DNA of 64,000 nucleotides from Cyanobium sp. PCC 7001 (GCF_000155635.1 NZ_DS990556.1:1-64000), one strand, 5' to 3'; positions 48,708 through 56,908 are shown, counted from the first letter of the stretch. The notes: generated from the letters alone by a model not told the origin. Numbers and translations are program-made.

Positions 48708-49762
48708 GCGGCAGATTTTGCTTCGTTGAGTGCACTGTCAATCCACTCCCTTACAGAGGTAAGCGTATTACCACCTGATTGCGATGCCGAGCTCGTCAAG
48801 CGCCTTGCAGCTGCACCGACAATTCGCAGTCGGTCGATCACGAGACCAAACTCCTGTTCGCGGAGCCAGGCTTGGGCTGATGCGACGTCTTCGAAGGCGG
48901 CTTCACTGCTCCCAGCACATTCATGATGCTGTGGGAAAGGAATGAATATTGCTGGGATGTAGTGGTGGGTAGGCTGTTGTGAGAACCAGCTCAAGAACCT
49001 AGGTGTATCTGCTTTTACTGACTTTTTGGTCCAGTCGTTGCCAGAGGCGACTTGCCCGAATAACACCAGCTTACCCGGCCGTTTGTCGTCAAACTCACGC
49101 CAAGCCACAACATCAATTCCGGAATCCTTTTCTCTGCCATTCGACCAAATGGGAACGCTGTCGTGAACCGTACCAAGCCGAAGCTGCCGGTTCAAGTCCT
49201 GCAAAGCAGGGCGGAAAGCAGTCCCTTCCTTCCTTGGCCACCCAAAGGAAACCGAAACACCGCCAATCACATCAGCTGCAGCCTCGGAGGCAATCTCCTG
49301 AAAGTGACGAGCCATCGCACGTTCCAAATCCGGAATGCCTTGGCCCTGAATACGCCGATCACGGATGGCGCTTGTCAGAAGGCAGAAGATATAGCATTCC
49401 TGGCCCGTAGATGATTCATTGGATTGCCTGTCACGGGTCGAAACGCATCGAATGCTCCAGTTGGCGCCTCGGCTCCTGATCTGAAACGGGTAATAACTTC
49501 CGACAACAGCGCTGCGATGCTCCAGCTCGTCGAGTACAACATCTGCTGCCTCGTGCCGGTCGTCCTCCAATATTTCACTTTCTAAACTGTCCCCGTTCGA
49601 TGGGTCATATCGGACATCATGTCCGTCGTCGGCCAAACGATCATACAGACGAACAACATCCGCTCGCGTTGCTACTCCACGACTTGCTGTAAGAGCCATA
49701 ACCTCGAGCCAATCTGCCAGCCGGCTTCGCGTGTCCTGTGGCAGAGGACCTCTAATTGGCAT
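48704..49762 (-). CDS. Putative endonuclease (PD-(D/E)XK-like) of an R-M-type cassette
   Basis: A 352-residue protein of unknown family. Its C-terminal part has GIDVVAWREF (about 215-224) followed by LVLFGQVASGNDWTKK (about 232-247). An Asp after a Gly-Ile turn and a Gln/Glu strand about 20 residues later is the layout of PD-(D/E)XK nucleases, although the canonical Lys is not in place. The N-terminal 100 residues may bind DNA (LADWLEVMALTASRG). ATG at 49762 is chosen because GGGAGAGG sits six bases upstream; the longer TTG frame (49783) would lack a ribosome site. It overlaps the ParB-like gene by 11 bases and the methyltransferase by four. Confidence 0.6.
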   Translation of the reverse strand: MPIRGPLPQDTRSRLADWLEVMALTASRGVATRADVVRLYDRLADDGHDVRYDPSNGDSLESEILEDDRHEAADVVLDELEHRSAVVGSYYPFQIRSRGANWSIRCVSTRDRQSNESSTGQECYIFCLLTSAIRDRRIQGQGIPDLERAMARHFQEIASEAAADVIGGVSVSFGWPRKEGTAFRPALQDLNRQLRLGTVHDSVPIWSNGREKDSGIDVVAWREFDDKRPGKLVLFGQVASGNDWTKKSVKADTPRFLSWFSQQPTHHYIPAIFIPFPQHHECAGSSEAAFEDVASAQAWLREQEFGLVIDRLRIVGAAARRLTSSASQSGGNTLTSVREWIDSALNEAKSAA

Positions 49763-50894
49763 TGTCATCCTCTCCCTGTTCAAGTCGCTCCGTGGTGGTT
49801 TTCATAGCCCCATGCAGGGATTGCACAGTCCTCCTAAGGTTGTCACCCGCCGTCATCAAGTCAGGGCGTCCATCGAAATTGCCAACCAATCGCAGAGTAT
49901 CCTCCGCCTGCTTGATAGTCAGCATTAGAGAGCGGCTGAATTGCAAGCTCTTGTCCTCTACTTGATCGTACGCGATATGCAGGTCACGAGTCGCCTCCAG
50001 CATTGTTGTCGCATTGTCGTTACCAAGCACCTCCACCAAACGGTTCAGATCCGGATTCTGACTCGCTACAACTGCGGGCTCGTTCCTCTGCCCATATAAC
50101 CAAGACATTAGCTGACGAAGCTCATCGCTTCGCTCTGTTGGTACTGGCTGCACTGGCAACACCTCAGACAAATTGTCATCTGACAAGCCAAGGTATGACC
50201 TTACATTTGGCCTTGCGACAGCTGTATAAAGGTGCGAAAAGGGGAACGACTTTTTAGTGGTATCCTCACGGTTGAAGCCCTCTGCAAGTGCCTGTTGAAG
50301 GACATTCCATCCGTTTACAAGTCGCCGGATTGTGTTATGATTGTCTCCTAGGCGCCGGCTAACGTGATCGATAGTTGCACCGTCACTTAGCCACTCCGCA
50401 GCATACTTTGCTTTGGCCAACGCATCCCACTTAAATGGGCCATTGATGTGCTTGAATCCAATGAAGTCACGAGCGTCGCTTCGCGAATTCACGCGGCGCA
50501 CGCGCACCATCTGAGGCTGTGACTTAGGCCCAGGTTCTTCTGGAAGCTCAATGCCAAAGCGCTCACGAGTTGCCTCGTCCGCCAAGATTCGAAGTGCGGC
50601 GAGACGACGATTGCCCTCAAGAACGACGTTGTCTTGCTCAAGGACAATCAGTGGTTCGTAATCCAGCCAGCCAGAGGTCAAAATCGATTGAATAAGCTCC
50701 TGAATATCCGCGTGGTCGAGCAGATACTCTAGAACCTCTTCTTCGGATTCGAATGACTCGTCAGGAATCCGCGGATTCTGGAGATCAAGGCGCAGATTAT
50801 CGGGCGCCTCGAATTCGTCACTGATGATTGGATTGCTTTGGGACACGTTGGTTACGCCTCGTGAAATCGAGTTTTCAGTCAAAGCTCTGTTCAT
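49752..50894 (-). CDS. ParB/sulfiredoxin-fold domain protein with HTH
   Basis: A 380-residue protein and the first gene of the cassette. Residues about 35-105 carry a ParB-type N-domain: LRLDLQNPRI, IQELIQSILTSGW and VVLEGNRRLAALRIL, where GNRR (94-97) corresponds to the GERR/GNHR nucleotide-binding box. Residues about 172-195 (ATIDHVSRRLGDNHNTIRRL) form a helix-turn-helix. A C-terminal helical region (about 300-370) is coiled-coil-like. Chromosome-partition ParB genes are next to parA, which is absent here, so a role in the defence/modification cassette is likelier. Low GC. ATG at 50894. Confidence 0.82.
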   Translation of the reverse strand: MNRALTENSISRGVTNVSQSNPIISDEFEAPDNLRLDLQNPRIPDESFESEEEVLEYLLDHADIQELIQSILTSGWLDYEPLIVLEQDNVVLEGNRRLAALRILADEATRERFGIELPEEPGPKSQPQMVRVRRVNSRSDARDFIGFKHINGPFKWDALAKAKYAAEWLSDGATIDHVSRRLGDNHNTIRRLVNGWNVLQQALAEGFNREDTTKKSFPFSHLYTAVARPNVRSYLGLSDDNLSEVLPVQPVPTERSDELRQLMSWLYGQRNEPAVVASQNPDLNRLVEVLGNDNATTMLEATRDLHIAYDQVEDKSLQFSRSLMLTIKQAEDTLRLVGNFDGRPDLMTAGDNLRRTVQSLHGAMKTTTERLEQGEDDNAN

Positions 50895-52084
50895 TCTACT
50901 AGAAGAGTGCCGTTTACTGCTCGGAGTTGTTTTTCGCCATAGACAATAGAGTTACTTAACGCGTATCGAACGGCTCGGCTGTTGACTAGTGCGTCGATAA
51001 GCCGGACCACACAGCCGGCTGGATCTTATCTTCGTTCCATACGGTGATGGTGCTGCGGCTGCAGCTGCAGCAATGGCATAGAGAGTTGGAAAACTGGCCA
51101 TCTCCATCGCTTACGTGCGAGTAGCCCGTAGGTTTGTTCTAGCCACTCTAAGGCCTTGAGCGTGCGGGTTTGCACCTAAAGCTCGACGTCAGAACCAGCC
51201 CAAAGAGCGGCCCACGAGATTGACGGCCTGGATTGTCGTCGCTAAGTACAATCGTGCGTCGACTCAGCCCCAGAAATGGACGCGATCAATCTCAGCATAT
51301 ATGGAGCTTCCTTGGCTGTAGGTGCTCAGCTGGATTGAGGTGCTCCACCGGCATGAAATGATGATCGGGCTGTTCACGGAGAGCTGAGCATTATAGCGTT
51401 GGTTCGGATTTGGCCTAAGCTTTTCTTTGTTGTATTCGTTGATCGAAATGTAGCTAGGTGAATCGAAAGTCTGCGGAGAGCTAGGCGCCGTCAGGTCAGG
51501 CAATAGGCTAGAGCGAGCCAAATACGCCTCCATTTCCTGACCGACAGTTGAGGAGCATTAGGAGATAGCGTATCCGGCCAATGGTGATCCCGATGCGATC
51601 CTACTTGTAAATGAGCTGATAGATCACATAGTTCCTTTACTGACTTTTCGAGGACATCCAGACTCGCCAAGAAGAAGCATTTTGATTCGATCCGATACGC
51701 TCCTGATTTGCTCGAGTGCGTCAGACCATTCGGAGCTGCCTGGCATTTACGGATGCATGCTGTCTTGCTCGAACATGAGGAATCACACTCTATCTCGGAT
51801 GTATACGGGGCCTAACACGGCCATGCACCTGAGCCGCCACCTGAGAGTTATTCAACAGATTTGCCTCTCTCTGCGGCCAGGTGATGGCAAGCGTTAGATA
51901 AACAGTGACTACTTTCTGAATTGCCTGCCTAAGTGGTTGCCGGCTTATCCCGATCAGCCTGTCAAGGATCACCATGCCCTGCTGGAAGCGGCCGAGCCAG
52001 GACGCTTCGAGGCCCTGGTGGAGGCGGATCTACAGGGCCTAGCCCAGCAACGAGCGCTGCTCCACCCATCGAACCCACCCTCCC
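50895..52084. other. Decayed, gene-poor region upstream of the ParB-like gene
   Basis: About 1.2 kb of mixed composition with no supported intact gene. A minus-strand frame of about 50 codons near 51040-51185 (with LKALEWLEQTYGLLARKRW) and another of 89 codons at 51264-51533 have no recognised match. The last 150 bases return to high GC and encode, on the plus strand, a short fragment with PDQPVKDHHALLEAAEPGRF that has no start and looks like the cut-off end of a former gene. No transposase or integrase is evident. Confidence 0.6.
51898..52078 (+). pseudogene. Possible C-terminal remnant of a host gene
   Basis: After an in-frame stop, the plus strand reads open through YFLNCLPKWLPAYPDQPVKD, then HHALLEAAEPGRFEALVEAD and LQGLAQQRALLHPSNP. 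GC content matches the host chromosome, unlike the sequence just upstream. There is no ribosome site or natural start, and the end abuts the OYE gene. It may be what is left of a gene cut by insertion of the low-GC island. Low confidence. Confidence 0.35.
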
Positions 52085-53185
52085 TCAGACCGAAGCGAGC
52101 GTGGGGTAATCGGTGTACCCCGCCGGCCCGGGGCTGTAGAAGGTGGCCGGATCGGGTTCGTTGAGCGGAGCGCCGCGGCGGATGCGCGCGGGCAGATCGG
52201 GATTGGCCAGGAAGGCCGTGCCGAAGGCCACCGCATCCACGGCGCCGGCGGCGATGGCCGCCTCGGCCTCGGTGGCGTCGTAGCCCATGTTGCTCACCAG
52301 CACGCCGCGGTAGTGCTCGCGGGCCGGGCTGAGCACATCACCCTGCTGGCGGCCGAGGAAATCGCCGCGCATCAGATGCAGATAGGCCAGGGGCAGATCG
52401 TTGAGGCGCCGGGCCAGCCAGGTGATCAGGCCGATCGGATCGCTGTCGGCCATGGCGTTGTAGCTGTTGAGGGGCGACAGGCGCAGGCCCATCAGCGGCG
52501 TCTCGCCGGCCACCGCCTCCAGAACCTCCAGCAGCAGCCGGGCCCGCTGCGCGATCGGCCCGCCGTAGGGGCCGCTGCGGTGGTTGCTGCCGTCGCGCAG
52601 GAATTCATCGAGCAGGTAGCCGTTGGCGCCATGCACCTCCACCCCGTCGAAGCCGGCGGCCATGGCGTTGCGCGCCGCCAGGCGGAAGCCCTCCACGATC
52701 GCCGGAATCTCGTCGTCGTCCAGTTCGCGCGGCACCACATAGGGCTGCTTGCCCTCGGGCGTGCGCACCGTATCGCCGGTGATGGCGATCGGGCTGGGCG
52801 CCACCGGCACCCGGCCGCCGTTGAGCAGCGGATGGCAGGCGCGGCCGCCGTGCCAGATCTGCAGCACGATGCGCCCGCCGGCGCGGTGCACCGCATCGGT
52901 GGTGAGCCGCCAGCCATCCACCTGGGCCTGGCTGTGGATGCCGGGCTCATGCCAGAAAGCCGAATGGCCCTCCATCGCCATGGTGGCCTCGGCGATGATC
53001 AGTCCGGCGCTGGCCCGCTGCGCGTAGTACTCGGCCATCAGCGCCCCGGGCACATGTCCGTCCTCAGCCCGGCAGCGGGTGAGCGGCGCCATCCAGATCC
53101 GGTTCGGGAGCTCCAGCGCACCCAGGACCATCGGCGAGAAGAGACTGGGCATCGGGGAGGGTGAGGGCGGCAGGGCCATGGGCAT
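52085..53185 (-). CDS. Old yellow enzyme-type alkene reductase
   Basis: A 366-residue FMN-dependent TIM-barrel ene-reductase that reduces activated C=C bonds of enals, enones or nitro-compounds with NAD(P)H. It opens LFSPMVLGALELPNRIWMAP then TRCRAEDGHVP, and the substrate-binding His-Asn pair is in VEVHGANGYLLDEFLRDGSN; LQIWHGGRACHP is the usual second motif. The C-terminal FGTAFLANPDLPARI holds the FMN phosphate site. The start could be 53185 or an in-frame ATG 11 codons later; neither has a strong ribosome site. It faces the toxin-antitoxin genes divergently. Confidence 0.9.
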   Translation of the reverse strand: MPMALPPSPSPMPSLFSPMVLGALELPNRIWMAPLTRCRAEDGHVPGALMAEYYAQRASAGLIIAEATMAMEGHSAFWHEPGIHSQAQVDGWRLTTDAVHRAGGRIVLQIWHGGRACHPLLNGGRVPVAPSPIAITGDTVRTPEGKQPYVVPRELDDDEIPAIVEGFRLAARNAMAAGFDGVEVHGANGYLLDEFLRDGSNHRSGPYGGPIAQRARLLLEVLEAVAGETPLMGLRLSPLNSYNAMADSDPIGLITWLARRLNDLPLAYLHLMRGDFLGRQQGDVLSPAREHYRGVLVSNMGYDATEAEAAIAAGAVDAVAFGTAFLANPDLPARIRRGAPLNEPDPATFYSPGPAGYTDYPTLASV

Positions 53186-53240
53186 TGTGCTGAGGCTGGT
53201 TTGCCAGCCGGCCAGCGGACCCTGACCTAGGCTGTTCTAC

Positions 53241-53250
53241 GAAACGTTTC
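53241..53250. promoter_or_regulatory. Candidate antitoxin operator
   Basis: GAAACGTTTC is a perfect 10-bp palindrome, 13 bases before the antitoxin ATG and just downstream of CTAGGCT (53227-53233), a likely -10 box. Ribbon-helix-helix antitoxins usually bind such dyads at their own promoter. Confidence 0.5.
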
Positions 53251-53262
53251 ACAGGTGTCGCC

Positions 53263-53487
53263 ATGGTGATCGGCGTGCGCGTGGAACCGGAGTTGGAGCG
53301 GCAGCTCGATCAGCTGGCGCGGCAGCTCGGCAAGAGCCGCAGTGCCTGCATCCGCGAGGCCATTCGTCAGTACCTCCTCCGTCACGGCGATGCCGAGGAG
53401 GCACGCCGGCAGTCCGAACACCTGGCCCGGTTGGAGCAGCCCCACTGGACAGAACAGGTGCCCGACTGGAGCGACTGGACGGCATGA
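53263..53487 (+). CDS. CopG-type ribbon-helix-helix antitoxin
   Basis: A 74-residue protein. The beta strand VIGVRVEPELERQLDQLARQ followed by GKSRSACIREAIRQYLLRHG is a classic ribbon-helix-helix DNA-binding fold at residues 1-46; the remainder (RQSEHLARLEQPHW) should wrap the toxin. It overlaps the toxin start by four bases (ATGA). It probably autoregulates through the nearby palindrome. Confidence 0.88.
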   Translation: MVIGVRVEPELERQLDQLARQLGKSRSACIREAIRQYLLRHGDAEEARRQSEHLARLEQPHWTEQVPDWSDWTA

Positions 53488-53828
53488 CGCCGGCCGCTCT
53501 ACGCCGCGGCACGTTGGTGACCGTGGCCAGCCCCGGTGCCTATTCCGGCAAACCACGGCCGGCAGTGGTGGTTCAGGCGGACCGCTGGCTCCAGGCCCAT
53601 CCCAGCGTCACCCTCTGTCCTCTCACCAGCACCCTGGTGCAGGCTCCCCTGGTGCGGCTTGCCGTGGAGCCCTCGCCGCGCAATGGCCTGCGCAAACCGT
53701 CCCAGCTGATGGTGGACAAGCTGTTCACCGTTCCGATCCAGGCGGTGGGTGAGGTGGTAGGGCAGCTGGAGCCCCAGGTGCTGGTGGACCTGGATCTGGC
53801 CCTGCGGGGCTGGCTGGAGCTGCCCTGA
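53484..53828 (+). CDS. PemK/MazF-type mRNA interferase toxin
   Basis: A 114-residue toxin of the PemK/MazF fold. The start RRGTLVTVASPGAYSGKPRP contains the conserved Arg of the catalytic cleft, followed by AVVVQADRW, CPLTSTL (catalytic Thr/Ser) and QLMVDKLFTVP. It would cleave mRNA when free of the antitoxin. It is translationally coupled to the CopG-type antitoxin gene. Confidence 0.85.
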   Translation: MTPAALRRGTLVTVASPGAYSGKPRPAVVVQADRWLQAHPSVTLCPLTSTLVQAPLVRLAVEPSPRNGLRKPSQLMVDKLFTVPIQAVGEVVGQLEPQVLVDLDLALRGWLELP

Positions 53829-53858
53829 ACGGGTAGGTGCCCGCTCCGGAAGCCGTCC

Positions 53859-53865
53859 CTAGCGT
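53859..53865 (+). promoter_or_regulatory. Possible -10 box of the VOC gene
   Basis: CTAGCGT, 27 bases before the ATG at 53892, fits the TAGNNT element seen ahead of other genes here. Confidence 0.35.
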
Positions 53866-53891
53866 GAATCCATCCGCGCCCGAGGCCCGCC

Positions 53892-54266
53892 ATGGCCAGC
53901 AACCCCGTCACCTGGTTCGAGATCGCCGTGACCGACCTGGAGCGTGCCAAGCGCTTCTATGAGGCCGTGTTCGCGCTCACCCTCACCAACATGCCCACGC
54001 CCGAGGGCGAGGACTACTGGACCTTCCCCATGAGCGACACCCTCATGGGAGCCGGCGGTGCTCTCACCACCATGGAGGGCATGAAGCCCGGCCCGGGCGG
54101 CACCCTGATCTATTTCGCCTGCGACGACTGCGCCGTGGAACAGGCCCGGGTGGAACCCGCCGGCGGCAAGGTGCTGCAGCCGAAGATGAAGATCGGCGCG
54201 TACGGCTTCATCGCCGTCTGCATGGACACCGAAGGCAACCCCATCGGCCTCTATTCCCAGAGCTGA
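53892..54266 (+). CDS. VOC (glyoxalase-fold) family protein
   Basis: A 124-residue protein with NPVTWFEIAVTDLERAKRFY and, near the end, IGAYGFIAVCMDTEGNPIGL, the start and end of a single vicinal-oxygen-chelate domain. Metal ligands are not fully identifiable, so it could be an enzyme or a binding protein. A monocistronic gene after the toxin-antitoxin pair, with TAGCGT about 30 bases upstream. Confidence 0.82.
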   Translation: MASNPVTWFEIAVTDLERAKRFYEAVFALTLTNMPTPEGEDYWTFPMSDTLMGAGGALTTMEGMKPGPGGTLIYFACDDCAVEQARVEPAGGKVLQPKMKIGAYGFIAVCMDTEGNPIGLYSQS

Positions 54267-54289
54267 GGACGCCTTCGCGTCAGCCACCC

Positions 54290-55144
54290 TCAGACCGCCA
54301 TCGTGGAGGCGATCGCCTCGGTGATCACCTCCAGCCTCACCAGACGGTGCTCACCGAAGGACCGCAGGAACGGAACATCGCCGGCATCACGACCCTGGGC
54401 GATCAGCACCCGGCCGCAGCGGGGCATGTTGTGCCGGGCATCGAAGGTGTACCAGCGGTCGCCCAGAAACACATCGAACCAGGCTGAGAAGTCCACCGGC
54501 GCCTCCGTCACCGGAATGCCCGTGTAGCCCAGGTAGCCGGTGCAGTAGCGGGCGGGGATGTTGAGGCAGCGGCACAGGCTGATCGCCAGGTGGGCGAAGT
54601 CGCGGCACACACCGGCTCCATCGGCGAGGGTCTGGCTGGCCGTCTTCTCAGGCGTCACCGCGTCGTAGTCGAAGCGGATCTGGGCGTGAATCCAATCGCA
54701 GATGGCCTGCACCCGAGCCCAGCCTGCGGGCACCTGGGAGAAGGTGGCCCAGGCCAGACCCATCAGCGCCGCGGTGTCGCAGTAGGTGCTGGCGTTCAGG
54801 AAGGGGTAGGTGTCGATCGGCAGAAACTGAACCGGGCACAGTGCCGCCGCCGGCACCACGAGATCCCCTGCATCCGGCCGCTCGATGCTGGCGTCGTAGC
54901 CGAAGCGGGTGCTGCCGGAGGCGGCGATGAAGCGGCACCAGCGGTTCCCCTTGCCGTCGGTGAGCACCTCCACCGGGCGATCCGGCTGCAGGAACACCTG
55001 CTCCGGGTCCAGCAGGTTGGCCCTCAGGCTGGTGTGGGGGTGCACGAGGGCGAGCATCGGCGTGGGCGCCTCGCAGGCGATCTCCAGTCGGCAGCCGATG
55101 CGTAGATCCACTGCGGTGACTGAGAGCGTGCCGATCGGGCCCAT
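54290..55144 (-). CDS. Transglutaminase-like (papain-fold) protein
   Basis: A 284-residue protein. An N-terminal beta-rich region (about 1-130) precedes the transglutaminase core: Cys in DGAGVCRDFAHLAISLCRCL and Asp in WYTFDARHN. At the usual catalytic His position the sequence reads PVDFSAWFDVFLGD, with Ser instead; some members of this bacterial branch have this, so activity is uncertain. No signal peptide, so cytoplasmic. Convergent with the VOC gene, 23 bases apart. Confidence 0.8.
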   Translation of the reverse strand: MGPIGTLSVTAVDLRIGCRLEIACEAPTPMLALVHPHTSLRANLLDPEQVFLQPDRPVEVLTDGKGNRWCRFIAASGSTRFGYDASIERPDAGDLVVPAAALCPVQFLPIDTYPFLNASTYCDTAALMGLAWATFSQVPAGWARVQAICDWIHAQIRFDYDAVTPEKTASQTLADGAGVCRDFAHLAISLCRCLNIPARYCTGYLGYTGIPVTEAPVDFSAWFDVFLGDRWYTFDARHNMPRCGRVLIAQGRDAGDVPFLRSFGEHRLVRLEVITEAIASTMAV

Positions 55145-55197
55145 GCTGGCCGCTGCGCCCCTGGCCGGTGGGCGGGGTGCGGGAGCTCTGACACGCT

Positions 55198-55223
55198 CAG
55201 GCGCTCGGCTCAGGCGCTCGGCA
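55198..55223. repeat. 13-bp tandem duplication between divergent genes
   Basis: CAGGCGCTCGGCT (55198-55210) and CAGGCGCTCGGCA (55211-55223) lie head to tail, with one mismatch. In the spacer between the transglutaminase-like and hydrolase genes. Confidence 0.88.
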
Positions 55224-55386
55224 AGGGAAGGGCCGTCGCGGTCCCGCCCGCCTGCGATCGCTTCCCACTCCAGCGGATTGCCCGGCGGCGGGAGGATCGG
55301 GACATCCGTTGTGAACCCCTACCCCGGCCTCCCTGGGCGTTGAGGACACCCCAGACTGTGGCGACACCAGCGCGGAACGTGCTGCC

Positions 55387-56700
55387 ATGACGGCCAGTTC
55401 CCCCATGCCGGCGCCTCAGGACTGGCAGGTGGCTCACCACCCCGCCGACCACACCGGCCCGGGTTACGCGGTGTACCAGCGGGGCAGCCACGCCGACGGC
55501 ACCTACATCCGGGTGTACGTGCCCGAACAGGCCCGCAGCCCCAGGCCCGAGCCCCTGCGCGCCATCACCTACCTGCATGGCTTTGCCCTCTGCATGCCCA
55601 GCTTCTACGAGGCCCACCTGGTGGAGCTGGTGCGCCAGGGGAACCTGGTGTTCTTCCCGGATTTCCAGCGCAGCCTCTACCCGGACACCCCGCCCGGCGC
55701 CCCAGCGGCGGTGCGGCAGGAGCGCCGGGATGCCGCCCTCTGGCGCGGCGTGCTTCAGCAGACCGCGGACATCGACGCCGAGGAGGAGGTGTTCCCCGCC
55801 ACCCTGCGGAAGGCTCTCGGCGTTGAGTCCGACGACTCCGGTGGCGCCGGCATTCCGGCCGCTGCCCTGCGGCGCACCCTCTGGCCCCTGCTGGTGGTGC
55901 TGGCCCTGCTGGAGGCGCTCAGCTGGTTCCGCCGCCGCTACGGCCGCAACCTGATCCACTTGCTGTCCACCGTGGCCCTGAGCCTGGCCGTTGCCCCGCG
56001 TCAGTGGCTCGAGATGGCGATCGATCGGGTGGATGGGGCCTGGGCCGATCTCAGCGGCCTGGACGACTTCCGCCACTGGGCTGGGCAGTGCGTGCAGCCC
56101 GTGGCCTTCGGCCATTCCCTGGGCGGACTGCTGGCCCTGAGCCTGCCCAGTGCCTACCGCCACCGCGCCGATCAGCGCTTTGCGCCCAGCCAGGTGCTGG
56201 TGGCGGATCCGGCCGCCAGCTCCGAGATGGGCATCCCCCGCCTGGCGATCTGGCTGCTGAAGCTGTTCGGGGCTCCCTTCACCGCCGATCCGCTGCGGAT
56301 CACCAGCACCGGAGCCGCTCTCAGCGTGCCGGTGGCGATCCTGCATGGCGCCGCCGACCGGCTCGTGCCACCGGACCAGTGGGCCACGGCCCGTGGCGGC
56401 CCGGGGCCCAACTTCACCGCCATCGCCAGCACCAGCAAGGCGTTGCTGTTCTCCTGCTCCAATCCGGAGGCCGCGCCACCGCTGGTGGCCTTCCACAACC
56501 AGGCCGTGACCTCCACGGCCTATTACGACGATGCCCTGTTCCGCTCCTTCGGCGGGGTGAAGCATGGCGCCAACGCCTACAACACCCAGTTCATCTGGCC
56601 GGCGCTCCGGCTGCTGCTCTGTGGAGAGGCCACCCCTCGGCAGCTGATCGAACGGCTCTGCCCCTGTGCGTTCCGGGTGGAGCCGCTGCCGCCCCCATAG
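55387..56700 (+). CDS. Alpha/beta-hydrolase-like protein with a membrane insert
   Basis: A 437-residue protein. The oxyanion region is AITYLHGFALCMPSFY and the nucleophile elbow is FGHSLGGLLAL with Ser in GHSLG; LHGAADRLVP provides the Asp loop and FGGVKHGANAYN the His. An insert near residues 155-205 holds a hydrophobic stretch (LRRTLWPLLVVLALLEALSW) and another (LLSTVALSLAVAP), suggesting membrane attachment. Substrate unknown. ATG at 55387 follows a GAACGTGCTGCC without clear ribosome site. Confidence 0.82.
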   Translation: MTASSPMPAPQDWQVAHHPADHTGPGYAVYQRGSHADGTYIRVYVPEQARSPRPEPLRAITYLHGFALCMPSFYEAHLVELVRQGNLVFFPDFQRSLYPDTPPGAPAAVRQERRDAALWRGVLQQTADIDAEEEVFPATLRKALGVESDDSGGAGIPAAALRRTLWPLLVVLALLEALSWFRRRYGRNLIHLLSTVALSLAVAPRQWLEMAIDRVDGAWADLSGLDDFRHWAGQCVQPVAFGHSLGGLLALSLPSAYRHRADQRFAPSQVLVADPAASSEMGIPRLAIWLLKLFGAPFTADPLRITSTGAALSVPVAILHGAADRLVPPDQWATARGGPGPNFTAIASTSKALLFSCSNPEAAPPLVAFHNQAVTSTAYYDDALFRSFGGVKHGANAYNTQFIWPALRLLLCGEATPRQLIERLCPCAFRVEPLPPP

Positions 56701-56707
56701 GAGAGGG

Positions 56708-56908
56708 TCAGGTCTCCACGTCGTGGATGCTGCTGATCCGCCACTCCTCCCAGCCTTCGAGGGCCTGGCTGATCTCCTCGGCCGTGATCGTGTAGCCGGC
56801 CTCAGCGGCGATCGCCACCGTGTCAGCGCCGGGGGCGGTGAGGCGGGCTTCCAGGGCGGGATCGTTGAAGGCGGCTTTGAGAAGGCCCTTGAGGCCAGCG
56901 GCGGTCAT
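56708..56908 (-). CDS. Nif11-domain small protein
   Basis: A 66-residue acidic protein beginning MTAAGLKGLLKAAFNDPALE, then AAEAGYTITAEEISQALEGW, the Nif11 domain. Nif11 domains serve as leader peptides of ribosomally made natural products or occur in nitrogen-fixation loci. Here there is no double-Gly cleavage site, no core peptide and no processing enzyme next door, so this is a free-standing member. CTAG (56936-56939) lies 28 bases upstream as a possible -10 element. It is the last gene after yccF on the minus strand. Confidence 0.8.
   Translation of the reverse strand: MTAAGLKGLLKAAFNDPALEARLTAPGADTVAIAAEAGYTITAEEISQALEGWEEWRISSIHDVET

Noticed and set aside
49752-50894. ParB-like gene as a chromosome or plasmid partition protein
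   Set aside because: No parA or parS-like repeats nearby, and it is coupled to nuclease- and methylase-like genes.
47360-52084. Prophage or integrative element with integrase and attachment sites
   Set aside because: No integrase, transposase, flanking tRNA or direct repeats could be found at either edge.
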